This document shows, in pieces, positions 52,710 through 61,761 of a DNA stretch of 64,000 nt. Positions within the stretch are counted from its first letter, which is position 1. Each line of letters opens with the position of its first letter. Origin of the DNA: Moheibacter stercoris (GTDB lineage Bacteria > Bacteroidota > Bacteroidia > Flavobacteriales > Weeksellaceae); contig NZ_JBEPMO010000004.1 of the NCBI RefSeq assembly GCF_040545805.1, positions 124,001 through 188,000 on the forward strand, given 5' to 3'. Both the position numbers and the translations under genes were made by a program. Below the pieces are notes generated by a model, which was not told where the DNA came from, searched no databases, and saw nothing but the letters and a program-made list of their open reading frames with translations.

Positions 52710-53503
52710 TTTAGCAATTTGTTGGGTTTATATCCAGATGGGATTTCAAAAGGTGTTTCGCTTTGTTCAAAAGTAAAATTATTATATTCTAAATCTACTT
52801 TTTGGGTTTTTGTATCTTTTACCAAAACTTTAACAGTTTTCGGGAAAGTTTGCGAACCCACTTTTTGCCAACCTGCGTAAGTAATTTCCAATTCACGTTT
52901 CGATTTGGGTTCGATAATCAAAGCCTTCACCAAATTGAAATTGGCATCAAAAAAATATTCCTGAAAGTATTTTCCCTCTTTGGGATTGACTAAAATATTG
53001 GCGTTCTCTTCGTAGGATAATTTGTATTGATTGTCCACCAATTCTGAATCAAATTCGGAAGCCTTAAGATCAACAAAAATTCGTCCCAACAATAGATTTT
53101 GAAGTTTTTGGTAATCGATGAAATCGACTTTCAACAAATTATTGAAATAGGAAAAATCTCCATCTATATAGGTTCGATCCAATTTTTCATAGGCTTTGAA
53201 ACCTTCTGGCGTAATCAATGCTCGTGCTCCTGTGACCCCAAATTTGGTAACATTTACCCAAATTTTCTTGCCATTGTGCACATAAATTTTCCCATTCAAA
53301 CCAACTGAAACATCGTCAATGTCTGCATTGATTTTGGAGGAAATTGTCAAATGGGTGAATTTAGGAGATTGAGCCAAAACATTTTTGACCAATTCGGTTG
53401 TTTTCAAATCTTCTGCTTCTCCTGTGGCCATACCTTTTTGGGTACCACAAGAAATTTGAAAAACCAAAAGCGCTAAGAATCCTATTTTTACGAAATACTT
53501 CAA
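52706..53503 (-). CDS. DUF4292 lipoprotein
   Basis: The 265-residue lipoprotein has lipobox QISC (Cys20) and a LolA/LolB-like beta barrel body (HLTISSKINADIDDVSVGLN, KIWVNVTKFGVTGARALITP). This is the DUF4292 family always found before the EnvC-like gene in my memory of Flavobacteriia. It probably handles lipid or lipoprotein at the outer membrane, but no activity is known to me. The ATGA overlap with the next gene shows coupling. Confidence 0.85.
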   Translation of the reverse strand: MKYFVKIGFLALLVFQISCGTQKGMATGEAEDLKTTELVKNVLAQSPKFTHLTISSKINADIDDVSVGLNGKIYVHNGKKIWVNVTKFGVTGARALITPEGFKAYEKLDRTYIDGDFSYFNNLLKVDFIDYQKLQNLLLGRIFVDLKASEFDSELVDNQYKLSYEENANILVNPKEGKYFQEYFFDANFNLVKALIIEPKSKRELEITYAGWQKVGSQTFPKTVKVLVKDTKTQKVDLEYNNFTFEQSETPFEIPSGYKPNKLLK

Positions 53504-53515
53504 ATCAATAATTTT

Positions 53516-54532
53516 TTATTCTTTAAAATCCAAAACAGAATAATCTCCTAAACTTATGTTGCGCGCAACACCTTTGTAATCTACATGATTCCCAATCATG
53601 GAACCTGTTAAATTACCGTTTACAATAGATGATTTCTCTTGAATTAAACTGTTGTCTATGTTGCTATTTACAATTTTTGTACCGTTTCCAACCGAGACAT
53701 TTGGGCCGACTTTTGAATTTTGAATCACAACATTTTCGCCAATGAAACAAGGTGGAATGATCAACGAATTTTGAATTTGAGCTGAACTTGGAATGTTTTC
53801 AAATTCTTGGCTTTCAAATCCCAGAATCTTACTATTGGTATCGACCGTTGCGTCTTTGTTTCCACAATCCATCCATTCATCCACAGGACCCAATTTGAAT
53901 TTGTTTCCTTTGGAACGCATGTTTTCCAGAGCATCTGTTAATTGATATTCGCCTCCATTTCCTTGGATATCATTTTCGATAATATGACGGATTTCTTCTC
54001 TCAAATTGTCTCCATCTTTGAAGAAATAAATCCCGATGATGGCCAAGTCAGAAACGAATTCTTTTGGTTTTTCAACGAAATCTTCAATGATTCCTTCGTC
54101 ATTTAGTTTCACGACACCAAAAGCACTTGGATCTTCTACTTGTTTTACCCAAACTACTCCGTCTGCATTGGAATCCAAATGGAAATTCGCTCTAAACAAA
54201 GTATCAGCAAATGCAACCACAACCGGACCTGTTAAAGAATCTTTTGCCATCCAGATCGCATGTGCCGTTCCCAAAGGTTCGTCTTGTTTGTAGATGCTTC
54301 CTTTTGCACCTAATTTTTCTGCGATTCCAATCAATTGTTTTTCAACTTCTTCTCCGAAATCCCCAATAATAAAAGCAATTTCGTCAACTTTTTGATCAGC
54401 TAGTTTTGTAATATCTTCAGCCAATCTTTGTACAATTGGTTTTCCTCCAATTGGAATCAAAGGTTTTGGAACAGTTAAGGTATGTGGTCTTAATCGGGAA
54501 CCGCGTCCCGCCATAGGGATAATAATTTTCAT
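53516..54532 (-). CDS. Sugar-phosphate nucleotidyltransferase
   Basis: Transfers a nucleotide to a sugar-1-phosphate. The signature MKIIIPMAGRGSRLRPHTLT and then PKPLIPIGGKPI opens the protein, with the metal Asp in VVAFADTLF and EDFVEKPKE in the middle. A left-handed beta-helix C-terminal part (hexapeptide repeats IGENVVIQNSKVGPNVSVGN) is present. A glucose-1-phosphate uridylyl- or thymidylyltransferase-type role is likely; sugar and nucleotide cannot be told. The frame extends to 54598, but the family start is the ATG at 54532. Confidence 0.9.
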   Translation of the reverse strand: MKIIIPMAGRGSRLRPHTLTVPKPLIPIGGKPIVQRLAEDITKLADQKVDEIAFIIGDFGEEVEKQLIGIAEKLGAKGSIYKQDEPLGTAHAIWMAKDSLTGPVVVAFADTLFRANFHLDSNADGVVWVKQVEDPSAFGVVKLNDEGIIEDFVEKPKEFVSDLAIIGIYFFKDGDNLREEIRHIIENDIQGNGGEYQLTDALENMRSKGNKFKLGPVDEWMDCGNKDATVDTNSKILGFESQEFENIPSSAQIQNSLIIPPCFIGENVVIQNSKVGPNVSVGNGTKIVNSNIDNSLIQEKSSIVNGNLTGSMIGNHVDYKGVARNISLGDYSVLDFKE

Positions 54533-54563
54533 GAATTCTTTTTCTATAGTTGATTGATTGATT

Positions 54564-54998
54564 CTAGTTTTTTCCGGTGCTTCCAAATCCGCCTGCACCT
54601 CGGCTTGTATCGTCTAATTCTTCTACTTCTACCCAATTGGCTACTTCATGTTTGGCAATCACCAATTGTGCAATTCGTTCTCCGTCTTGAACTATGAATT
54701 CCTCTTTGGACAAATTCACCAAAATCACCCCGATTTCTCCACGATAATCCGCATCAATCGTTCCTGGAGAATTCAAAACACTAATTCCATGTTTAAATGC
54801 TAAACCGCTTCTTGGACGAACTTGCGCTTCAAATCCTGCTGGTAATTCCAAAAACAAACCCGTAGGAATGAGTTTACGTTCCAAGGATTGTAAAACAATT
54901 GGCTCGTTTAGGTTCGCAGTTAAATCCATACCAGCCGATAATTCGGTTTTGTATTCTGGTAGCGGATGTTTGGATCGGTTAATGATTTTTATATACAT
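54564..54998 (-). CDS. dut: dUTP diphosphatase
   Basis: Hydrolyses dUTP to dUMP, guarding DNA against uracil and feeding dTMP synthesis. All five trimeric dUTPase motifs are present: AGMDLTA, RPRSGLA, NSPGTIDADYRGE, GERIAQLVI and RGAGGFGSTG at the C-terminus. The 144 residues match. It lies between the flippase (upstream) and the nucleotidyltransferase gene on the minus strand. Confidence 0.97.
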   Translation of the reverse strand: MYIKIINRSKHPLPEYKTELSAGMDLTANLNEPIVLQSLERKLIPTGLFLELPAGFEAQVRPRSGLAFKHGISVLNSPGTIDADYRGEIGVILVNLSKEEFIVQDGERIAQLVIAKHEVANWVEVEELDDTSRGAGGFGSTGKN

Positions 54999-55023
54999 GT
55001 TTCGTTTTCAATTTTTAGGGTAT

Positions 55024-56460
55024 TCAAGATTGATTTTCAGATTGTTGAGCTTGAATTCTCAAACTTGATTTTTCAATAAAAAATACGGCTGCAAGATAAA
55101 GCAATACACAGAGATTCCCAATGATAAAATGATTATCAAATAGATTATATCCCAAAAATCCTAAACCTATACTTAATATCAAATAAAGGATAATTTTTCG
55201 AGTCTTATACGGTATTTTGTATTGTTTTTGTCCCCAGAAATAAGAAATAACCATCATGGTTCCATAGGCAATCAAAGTTGCCCAAGCCGAAGCCATGAAT
55301 CCTATAATGGGAATAAAAATTAGATTCAGTGCAATGGTCAAACCTGCTCCTATCCACGAAACTATCGTTCCAACGTAGGTTTTGTCAGTAACTTTGTACC
55401 AAGTGGAAAGGTTATAATAAATCCCGAAAAAGAAATTCGCGATTACAATAATCGGAACGATGGAAATCGCCACCCAATATTCCTCATTGGGAATCAACAA
55501 GGTTTTGATCCAACTTAAATTCCCCAAAAGCGCCACAACGCCAAATCCGCAGAAAATCACGAAATACAACATCACATCGGCATAGGATTTTTTCGCATCT
55601 GTATCTTGTGCTTTTTTGAAAAAATAAGGTTCTACGCCCATTCTATAAGCTGTGACCAATAAAATCATCAAGGTTGCAATTTTGTAACAACCTGCATAAG
55701 CTCCTGCTTCTGACTTGTCGATCATATCACGCAAAATCAAATTGTCCAAATTTTCATTGACTGTAAAGGCCAATCCCGCTAGCATAACCGGATACGCATA
55801 TTTGAACATTCGTTTGAACAGTTCCCAATTAAAATACGGTCGAACTTTGGATAAAATAGGAAACAAAAAGACCAAACCTAAAAAGCTCGCGAGGACATTG
55901 GCAAAAAACGGATAGGCCACAGGTTCATCTAACCCAATTCTTACCAGAATTTCGGCTGGAACCCAAAAGAAAAATGCCAAGACTATCATCGTATGAATCA
56001 AGGATTGTGATACTTTAATGGCTGAGTATTTAATTGGTCGATTGGTAAATCGCAAAAAGGCAAATGGCACCATACAAATGGCATCAAAAAAGGCAATCCA
56101 AGCAAACCACTTTAGGTATTCCGGATGATCTTGGTAATCAAAAAAGTTCGCAATGGGAATGTTGAAAATGTGCATCCCGACCAAAAAAGCCAATGCATTG
56201 ATGAATACAAACGCAAAGGTCAAATGAAATACTTTCCCCGATAAATTTTTATCAGACGAAAACCGGAAATAAGCCGTTTCAAACCCAAAGGTCAAAACGA
56301 TGTTGACAAGAGCGACCAAGGCATACAATTGTCCAAATTTGGAAAAGTCTTCTGAATTGATTTTATCCACATAAAATGGCGTCAACCCAAAATTGATCAA
56401 CCTTGGCAAGATTGACCCAATTCCATAAATGACGGTTTCGCTGAGTAGCCTTTTGTACAA
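55024..56460 (-). CDS. Polysaccharide flippase (Wzx/MATE-like)
   Basis: The 478-residue protein has about twelve to fourteen transmembrane segments and the polysaccharide-biosynthesis family start (MYKRLLSETVIYGIGSILPR). It should flip a lipid-linked sugar across the inner membrane, which fits the nearby nucleotidyltransferase and EnvC/DUF4292 envelope genes. The start codon is TTG: a stop lies two codons upstream in frame and the next Met is far inside, so TTG at 56460 is the only reasonable start. Confidence 0.88.
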   Translation of the reverse strand: MYKRLLSETVIYGIGSILPRLINFGLTPFYVDKINSEDFSKFGQLYALVALVNIVLTFGFETAYFRFSSDKNLSGKVFHLTFAFVFINALAFLVGMHIFNIPIANFFDYQDHPEYLKWFAWIAFFDAICMVPFAFLRFTNRPIKYSAIKVSQSLIHTMIVLAFFFWVPAEILVRIGLDEPVAYPFFANVLASFLGLVFLFPILSKVRPYFNWELFKRMFKYAYPVMLAGLAFTVNENLDNLILRDMIDKSEAGAYAGCYKIATLMILLVTAYRMGVEPYFFKKAQDTDAKKSYADVMLYFVIFCGFGVVALLGNLSWIKTLLIPNEEYWVAISIVPIIVIANFFFGIYYNLSTWYKVTDKTYVGTIVSWIGAGLTIALNLIFIPIIGFMASAWATLIAYGTMMVISYFWGQKQYKIPYKTRKIILYLILSIGLGFLGYNLFDNHFIIGNLCVLLYLAAVFFIEKSSLRIQAQQSENQS

Positions 56461-56623
56461 TTCGGTTTAATTTTAATTGGCAAAAATCTGTATTCTTTTG
56501 GAATTGAGAAAATAATTCCACCTCCAATGCAAACGAAAAATTCGAAAGATTATTGAAACCAAAATGCACTCGTTTAAAATTTCTTATTTTTGACCCCAGA
56601 TTAGCAAATCAAATAAAGTAAAG

Positions 56624-57616
56624 ATGTCAAAACCAAAAGTTGGATTAGTCGGAGGTGGAAGTTGGGCTACAGCCATCGCTAAGATGCTTTGTAAAAATCA
56701 TAATATCATCAATTGGTGGGTGCGAAATGAGGAAACCAAAAATTATATTTTGACCCATAAGCACAATCCCAATTATTTGAGTTCAGTTGAATTTCAGCCA
56801 GAACAATTGAACTTAACGACCGATATCAATGAATTGGTTTCCAATTCGGATTGGATTGTTTTGGCGGTTCCATCCATTCATTTAGAAGCTTGTTTAGCTG
56901 ACTTAAACGTTCCGTTTGGCGATCGTTTGGTGGTTTCTGCGATCAAAGGAATTGTTCCTGTTCATTATAAAATCGTTGGAAATTATTTAAACGATGAATT
57001 CAAAGTTCCATTTGAGAATTTTGGAGTGATCAGCGGTCCTTGTCATGCCGAAGAAGTCGCTTTGGAGCGTTTGTCTTATTTGACGATTGCTGCGATGGAT
57101 AAGCAAAAAGCCAAAATGGCTGCCGATGGTTTGGCTTGTCATTTCATCAAAACCAATATTTCCCAAGATATTTTTGGAACCGAATATGCTGCTGTATTGA
57201 AAAACATCTATTCGATCGCTGCTGGAATTGCCCATGGTTTAGGGTATGGCGATAATTTTCAAGCGGTCTTGATGAGCAATGCAACTCGTGAAATGAATCG
57301 GATTACCCAAAATGTTTCTCCGATGAAACGCGATGTGACAGAATCCGCTTATTTAGGCGATTTGTTGGTAACGGGTTATTCCTATTTCTCCCGAAATAGA
57401 ATGTTCGGAAATATGATTGGAAAAGGATATACCGTCAATGCGGCTATTTTGGAAATGCGAATGGTGGCAGAAGGATATTATGCAACCAAATCGGTCTATC
57501 AATTGAAGAAAGTTTTGGAAGTAAAAGCTCCGATTCTATCGGCTGTTTACAAAATTTTATACGAAGGAAAAGCACCCAACAAAGTTTTTGCTCGTTTAGC
57601 TGGAAAATTAAATTAA
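56624..57616 (+). CDS. gpsA: Glycerol-3-phosphate dehydrogenase [NAD(P)+]
   Basis: Reduces dihydroxyacetone phosphate to sn-glycerol-3-phosphate for phospholipids. The N-terminal Rossmann motif is VGLVGGGSWATAIAKML; the GxGxxG is written GGGSWA as is typical. ISGPCHAEEVA and the catalytic Lys in AAVLKNIYSIAAGIAHGLGY follow, then the C-terminal all-helical domain. Its 330 residues are standard. It is divergent from the flippase and upstream of two small genes on the same strand. Confidence 0.95.
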   Translation: MSKPKVGLVGGGSWATAIAKMLCKNHNIINWWVRNEETKNYILTHKHNPNYLSSVEFQPEQLNLTTDINELVSNSDWIVLAVPSIHLEACLADLNVPFGDRLVVSAIKGIVPVHYKIVGNYLNDEFKVPFENFGVISGPCHAEEVALERLSYLTIAAMDKQKAKMAADGLACHFIKTNISQDIFGTEYAAVLKNIYSIAAGIAHGLGYGDNFQAVLMSNATREMNRITQNVSPMKRDVTESAYLGDLLVTGYSYFSRNRMFGNMIGKGYTVNAAILEMRMVAEGYYATKSVYQLKKVLEVKAPILSAVYKILYEGKAPNKVFARLAGKLN

Positions 57617-57617
57617 G

Positions 57618-57821
57618 ATGAAATTTACACCCGGAGTTATTGCAGGATTAACAATCATCATTTTAGGATTGATTTTGGTTGTCGCTGGTTTTATCATGAA
57701 AGTCAACAAGGTTTCTGACGGTTGGTTGACGGGAAATAATTTGATCATCCTTGGAATGCTGATTGAATTGGGCGGAATCTTCATCGCGACTTCCCTGATT
57801 TCCAAAAACTTGAAGAAATAA
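57618..57821 (+). CDS. Small two-helix membrane protein (GldL-like segment)
   Basis: The 67-residue protein has two transmembrane segments (VIAGLTIIILGLILVVAGFI and LIILGMLIELGGIFIATSLI) with an ISKNLKK tail. The GNNLIILGMLIELGGI stretch resembles the membrane part of GldL-type proteins, but the cytoplasmic domain is lacking. The likeness is only in hydrophobic sequence, so the role is open. It starts one base after the gpsA stop and is directly followed by a GTG start. Confidence 0.6.
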   Translation: MKFTPGVIAGLTIIILGLILVVAGFIMKVNKVSDGWLTGNNLIILGMLIELGGIFIATSLISKNLKK

Positions 57822-58241
57822 GTGTTACGTCAAGATTTCATTTCGAAAATCATCGAACAATTGTTTACAGCGATTGCGAAATTGCTGAACATTGACGTTG
57901 AAAAAGAAACCGAAATGTATTTGGCTTCGTTTGAGGAATTGCTCAAAACCTATTTCAAAATCCATTCAGAATCCTTATCGAAATTATTGGAAGAAGACGA
58001 AGAAAGAGATGCCTTTCTTTTGGATGAGAAATTACGAACGACTCAATTGACCATGTTTTGTGAAGCGGGTTTGGGATATTTAAAAATAGGAGAATCGGAA
58101 AAGGCGCAAAATTGCCTTCACATCATTGAGCGAATTCAAACCCAACAACCAGAGATTTTTGAATTCCCTAGTTCGGAATCAGCGAAATTGGAAGCTGAAA
58201 TTGAAAGTCTTCAAACGAAATTGCGAAACTTTAGCAAATAA
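57822..58241 (+). CDS. DUF6483-like helical protein
   Basis: The 139-residue, all-helical, acidic protein (VLRQDFISKIIEQLFTAIAK with the initial codon GTG) contains a TPR-like stretch (CEAGLGYLKIGESEKAQNCL). I link it to DUF6483 from memory, with no function known. The GTG abuts the TAA of the small membrane gene, which fits a gpsA-membrane-DUF6483 transcript. The 3' end overlaps the convergent pabC gene by 11 bases. Confidence 0.65.
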   Translation: MLRQDFISKIIEQLFTAIAKLLNIDVEKETEMYLASFEELLKTYFKIHSESLSKLLEEDEERDAFLLDEKLRTTQLTMFCEAGLGYLKIGESEKAQNCLHIIERIQTQQPEIFEFPSSESAKLEAEIESLQTKLRNFSK

Positions 58242-58824
58242 TCGAAATATCCAATTCTGGACTTTCTTCCAAATTCATCATCGCATTGATCAATTTAAAC
58301 GATAAAAATTTATTGAAATCCTTAGGATTGATTTCCTCTTCCAAAATTTTCCCTTCTCTCAATAAGGCTTGTCGCATGGTTCCATTGAGTAAGTAACGAG
58401 AAGGCGTAACCCAATTTTCACCGTCAAAAAATACGAGATTGGAATAAGAAGTATCGGTAATTTGGCCCTTTTGAACGATGATGATTTCATCTTCAGCTAC
58501 CGAATCTTTGAGTAATTCAAATTGAGAGCGATCCAAAGATTTGTATTTATATTCGATCGAATTATGCTCCACCAAACGAACAGAATGAATAGGACGAATT
58601 TGATACGGAAGAAATTCAATGGATTCAAAGTCTTCGCCATAAACAATTCTACATTTTTGTTTTTCGGCTAAATCTGTTTCAGGCATAGGAAGAATTGACG
58701 CTAAGTTCCATTCATCATCCATTCCCAAACATTTGAATCTAGTCTTATTCAATCGATTTTGATGCAATTCTAGATTTCGGAATTCACCATTTTGGTAGCA
58801 AATTGTTTCAATAAATAGGGACAT
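58231..58824 (-). CDS. pabC: Aminodeoxychorismate lyase-type aminotransferase (class IV)
   Basis: A PLP enzyme of 197 residues, shorter than most class IV aminotransferases. The likely PLP lysine is in EYKYKSLDRSQF, with the EIIIVQKGQITDTSYSNLVF core and the GTMRQALL loop. Paired with pabB it should split aminodeoxychorismate into pyruvate and p-aminobenzoate for folate. Its start lies 17 bases inside the end of pabB, so the two are coupled. Confidence 0.88.
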   Translation of the reverse strand: MSLFIETICYQNGEFRNLELHQNRLNKTRFKCLGMDDEWNLASILPMPETDLAEKQKCRIVYGEDFESIEFLPYQIRPIHSVRLVEHNSIEYKYKSLDRSQFELLKDSVAEDEIIIVQKGQITDTSYSNLVFFDGENWVTPSRYLLNGTMRQALLREGKILEEEINPKDFNKFLSFKLINAMMNLEESPELDISIIC

Positions 58825-59764
58825 AGACTTTGGAAATCATTTCGTTGTACTCTTCTTGCACATCGCTTTGGTGCGTAATTCCACCTCCGCTCTTAAACAC
58901 CAATCCTTTTTCAGATTGTTCAATGAATCGGATCATCACTGCCGAATCCAAATTTTCACCATCAAAAATTCCAAAAACACCTGTATAGAAATTTCGATTG
59001 TAAGATTCCGCTTCCAAAATTATTTCCACCGTTTTTTCTTTTGGAGCGCCACAAATGGAACCTGCGGGCAATAGTTGATCAAATAGATCTCCTACATTCT
59101 GGTGAAATTCGGTCGGTAATTCACCCGAAATTTCAGAACTAACTTGCAACAAAGTTTTGTGGTTGGTTTGAACTTTATCGATAAATCTAAATTTTTCCAC
59201 GGTCACTTTCTTGGCAACTTTGCTCAAATCATTTCGAATCAAATCAACAATCGTATAATGTTCTGCTTTTTCTTTGGGATCATTCAAGATGATTTCCTCT
59301 GCATTTTCAATTGAAGCATCTATTGTTCCTTTCATCGGAAAGGAATATATCTTCCCATTTTTGATTTTCACAAAGGTTTCTGGCGAAAAACAAACGAATT
59401 CATCTCGATATTGTAGTTTATATTTCGCTTGAGAGTATTTGAAAATTTCGTCCAAAGTTAAATTGGTTGAAATCGGCGTTTCGCAAGTTAAATTCGTCAA
59501 GAAAGAATTTCCGTTCAAAATATTTTGTAGAACAAGATCAAATTGATGGGAATAAATTTCAAAATCCATCGGATTTTTCTGAAAATCAATTTGCCCCTTA
59601 AATTCTTCTGGTTTTTCATCAATTTGAAAGAAAATATCCTTGGGTAATTCTGAGAATTCAATGACTTCGCCTTTCATTTTCAGGAAATCGATCATGAAAA
59701 AAAAAGGAGTTTTACTTGCCCCCAATTCATTCATTTTTTCAAAAATTTCCTTGTTTTTCAGCAT
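58808..59764 (-). CDS. pabB: Aminodeoxychorismate synthase component I
   Basis: Converts chorismate to aminodeoxychorismate. The chorismate-binding domain is shown by FLTNLTCETPI, FSPETFVKIKNGKIYSFPMK, the metal site EHYTIVDLIRNDLS, QVSSEISGEL and the active-site loop PAGSICGAPKEKTVEI. At 318 residues it lacks the usual N-terminal extension of TrpE/PabB and resembles the short Bacteroidetes form. No amidotransferase pabA is nearby, so the ammonia source is elsewhere. It is the first of the pabB-pabC pair. Confidence 0.92.
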   Translation of the reverse strand: MLKNKEIFEKMNELGASKTPFFFMIDFLKMKGEVIEFSELPKDIFFQIDEKPEEFKGQIDFQKNPMDFEIYSHQFDLVLQNILNGNSFLTNLTCETPISTNLTLDEIFKYSQAKYKLQYRDEFVCFSPETFVKIKNGKIYSFPMKGTIDASIENAEEIILNDPKEKAEHYTIVDLIRNDLSKVAKKVTVEKFRFIDKVQTNHKTLLQVSSEISGELPTEFHQNVGDLFDQLLPAGSICGAPKEKTVEIILEAESYNRNFYTGVFGIFDGENLDSAVMIRFIEQSEKGLVFKSGGGITHQSDVQEEYNEMISKVYVPIY

Positions 59765-59862
59765 AAAAAGCGAATTCTACTTGAATTTCGAATGCTAAAA
59801 TACTCCGTATTTTCTTAATGCAAAATAAATCTAGTGTTTAAACCCAATTCAAATTCAGGGAC

Positions 59863-59870
59863 TACCTTTG
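59863..59870 (+). promoter_or_regulatory. -7 promoter element of the nitroreductase gene
   Basis: TACCTTTG followed by CA fits the consensus and lies 15 bases before the ATG at 59886. It overlaps the TTG that extends the frame to 59868, so that longer start can be excluded if this promoter is used. Confidence 0.5.
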
Positions 59871-59885
59871 CACAAATTTTTAATT

Positions 59886-60455
59886 ATGAAACCAGAAGAA
59901 TTATTAAACCTTATAAAAACACGCAGAAGTGTGATGCCCAATCAATATTCCGCAGAAGAAATCCGTTCCGAGGAACTTCAAATGATTTTGGAAAGTGCCA
60001 ATTGGGCTCCCAATCACAAACGCACAGAACCTTGGAGATTTCGTGTAATTGAAGGTGAAGCAAGACAAAGATTTGCTCAATTTATGGAGAAAATTTATTT
60101 GGAAATTACCGCACCAGAAATGCAATCTGACCGAAAACGTCAAGATATCATTGACAAATGTTTGAAGTCAGACAAAATCGTTTTGATCTGCATGAAAAAG
60201 TCTGATTTATTACCCGAATGGGAAGAACTTGCAGCAATTTCTATGGCGGTTCAAAACATGTGGTTGATGTGTACATCTATGAAAATTGGTTCGTATTGGT
60301 CATCTCCAACAGCGATAAAACGTATGCATGAATTTACGTCAATGGAAGAAAATGAAACTTGTTATGGTATTTTCTATATGGGAAAATTAGCAGCTGAATT
60401 GCATGAAAGCAGTCGCAAGCCGATTGATGAAAAAGTTGTGTATTTAAATCAGTAA
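59886..60455 (+). CDS. Nitroreductase-family flavoprotein
   Basis: The 189-residue FMN oxidoreductase has LLNLIKTRRSVMPNQYSAEE, the FMN-binding Arg-Arg-Ser, and LESANWAPNHKRTEPWRFRV. The C-terminal GIFYMGKLAAE closes the flavin site. It probably reduces nitro or quinone compounds with NAD(P)H; the natural substrate is unknown (YdjA-like subtype by the NWAPNHKRTEPWRF motif). The ATG at 59886 was chosen over an upstream TTG that lies in the promoter. Confidence 0.88.
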   Translation: MKPEELLNLIKTRRSVMPNQYSAEEIRSEELQMILESANWAPNHKRTEPWRFRVIEGEARQRFAQFMEKIYLEITAPEMQSDRKRQDIIDKCLKSDKIVLICMKKSDLLPEWEELAAISMAVQNMWLMCTSMKIGSYWSSPTAIKRMHEFTSMEENETCYGIFYMGKLAAELHESSRKPIDEKVVYLNQ

Positions 60456-60519
60456 TAGACATAAAAAAATAACTGTAATTTTGCGCTGACTAATCAAACC
60501 TTAAATAAATTAGGAAATT

Positions 60520-61689
60520 ATGAAAAAGATCTTGTTGTTTTTTATCCTACTAGGGATCAATCAATTGCACGCTCAAAAAGTTGACAGCAATGGAAATTTA
60601 TCCACCAATAGTCAACAGTACCTTAAAACCAAATCGCATAATGGTCGTTTACAAGGCTGGTTTGTAAAAGGAAATAATTCCTTGACCTTTAACCAAGCTG
60701 CTTTTTCCAATTGGATGGCAGGTGGAGTAAATTCTTATTCTTTAAATGCAAACATCGACTACGAATTTAATTTGACACGTGGACGCCATATCTGGGACAA
60801 CCGATTTATTTTGGCTTATGGCATCTTACGAAATGAAGGTGAAGATTACCGCAAATCCAATGATGTGATTGATTTAAGCTCCTCCTATGGTTACGAATTT
60901 GCCAAACATTTTTATTTTGCAGGTGCCATGAATTTCAAAACCCAATTTACCAATGGTTTTGACTACAATGTACAAGATAGCTTAACAGGAGACTACAAGA
61001 AGATTTCAAGCTTTATGGCTCCAGGATATTTGTCTTTCGGATTGGGGGTTGACTACAAACCAAATGAAAATTTCCAAGTTAACTTTCACCCATTCACCTC
61101 TCGATTCACCTTTATTACCGATCGCGACTTGCAAATTGCAGGAAGTTATGGTTTAAAGAATGATGGAGATTCTTTTTTATATGAATTTGGTGCTTTTTTA
61201 GGAGCTCGATACAAATTCAACATTACCAATACCATTTCCTATGACAATCGTTTAGGGATTTATTCGAATTATTTAGATGAACCTTTGAACATGGATATTG
61301 CTTATCAAGGAATTTTGGACATGAAAGTAACTCGTTTCATTTCTGCTCAAGCGACTGTAAATTTATTTTATGATGAAGATCAAATCATGAAAACACAGTT
61401 GAAAGAAACCTTAGGAGTTGGATTTGCGTACAAATTTGACAACTTAGCGAAATTGAAATTGAAAGAAGAAAACTTACCTCCGTTCCCTTCAGTAGAAGAA
61501 GCAGCAAAAGCTTTGGATGAAGCGAAATTAAAAGCAGATGAGGCAAGAACCAAAGTGGACGAAGCACAAAAAATATTAGACGAAGCGGTTAACCGCGCGA
61601 ATCAAATAATTGAAAACGTCGAAGAACCAGAAGAAATCAAAGTTGATTTGTTTGATCCCAATCTTAGAGCAGCTGAACCAAGCAATTAA
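60520..61689 (+). CDS. DUF3078 outer-membrane beta protein with helical tail
   Basis: The 389-residue protein has a signal peptide ending LHAQ. A beta-barrel-like body with DUF3078 features follows (LTFNQAAFSNWMAGGVNSYS, HIWDNRFILAYG). From about residue 325 there is a highly regular Ala/Glu/Lys helix (EEAAKALDEAKLKADEARTK), then a short acidic tail. The barrel is expected in the outer membrane; the coiled helix could span periplasm or bind a partner. The function is unknown. A terminator follows. Confidence 0.85.
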   Translation: MKKILLFFILLGINQLHAQKVDSNGNLSTNSQQYLKTKSHNGRLQGWFVKGNNSLTFNQAAFSNWMAGGVNSYSLNANIDYEFNLTRGRHIWDNRFILAYGILRNEGEDYRKSNDVIDLSSSYGYEFAKHFYFAGAMNFKTQFTNGFDYNVQDSLTGDYKKISSFMAPGYLSFGLGVDYKPNENFQVNFHPFTSRFTFITDRDLQIAGSYGLKNDGDSFLYEFGAFLGARYKFNITNTISYDNRLGIYSNYLDEPLNMDIAYQGILDMKVTRFISAQATVNLFYDEDQIMKTQLKETLGVGFAYKFDNLAKLKLKEENLPPFPSVEEAAKALDEAKLKADEARTKVDEAQKILDEAVNRANQIIENVEEPEEIKVDLFDPNLRAAEPSN

Positions 61690-61708
61690 TCTAAAATTAC
61701 ACCATAAA

Positions 61709-61738
61709 AAAAGACCACTTCTTCGTGGTCTTTTCTTT
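61709..61738 (+). terminator. Intrinsic terminator
   Basis: AAAAGACCAC (61709-61718), loop TTCTTC, GTGGTCTTTT (61725-61734), then more T. It lies between convergent genes and can work in both directions. Confidence 0.9.
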
Positions 61739-61761
61739 TATATACAAAATTCTTCGGTCAG

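Noticed and set aside
59868..59885. TTG start extending the nitroreductase by six residues
   Set aside because: The TTG is part of a good -7 promoter box, so it would not be transcribed.
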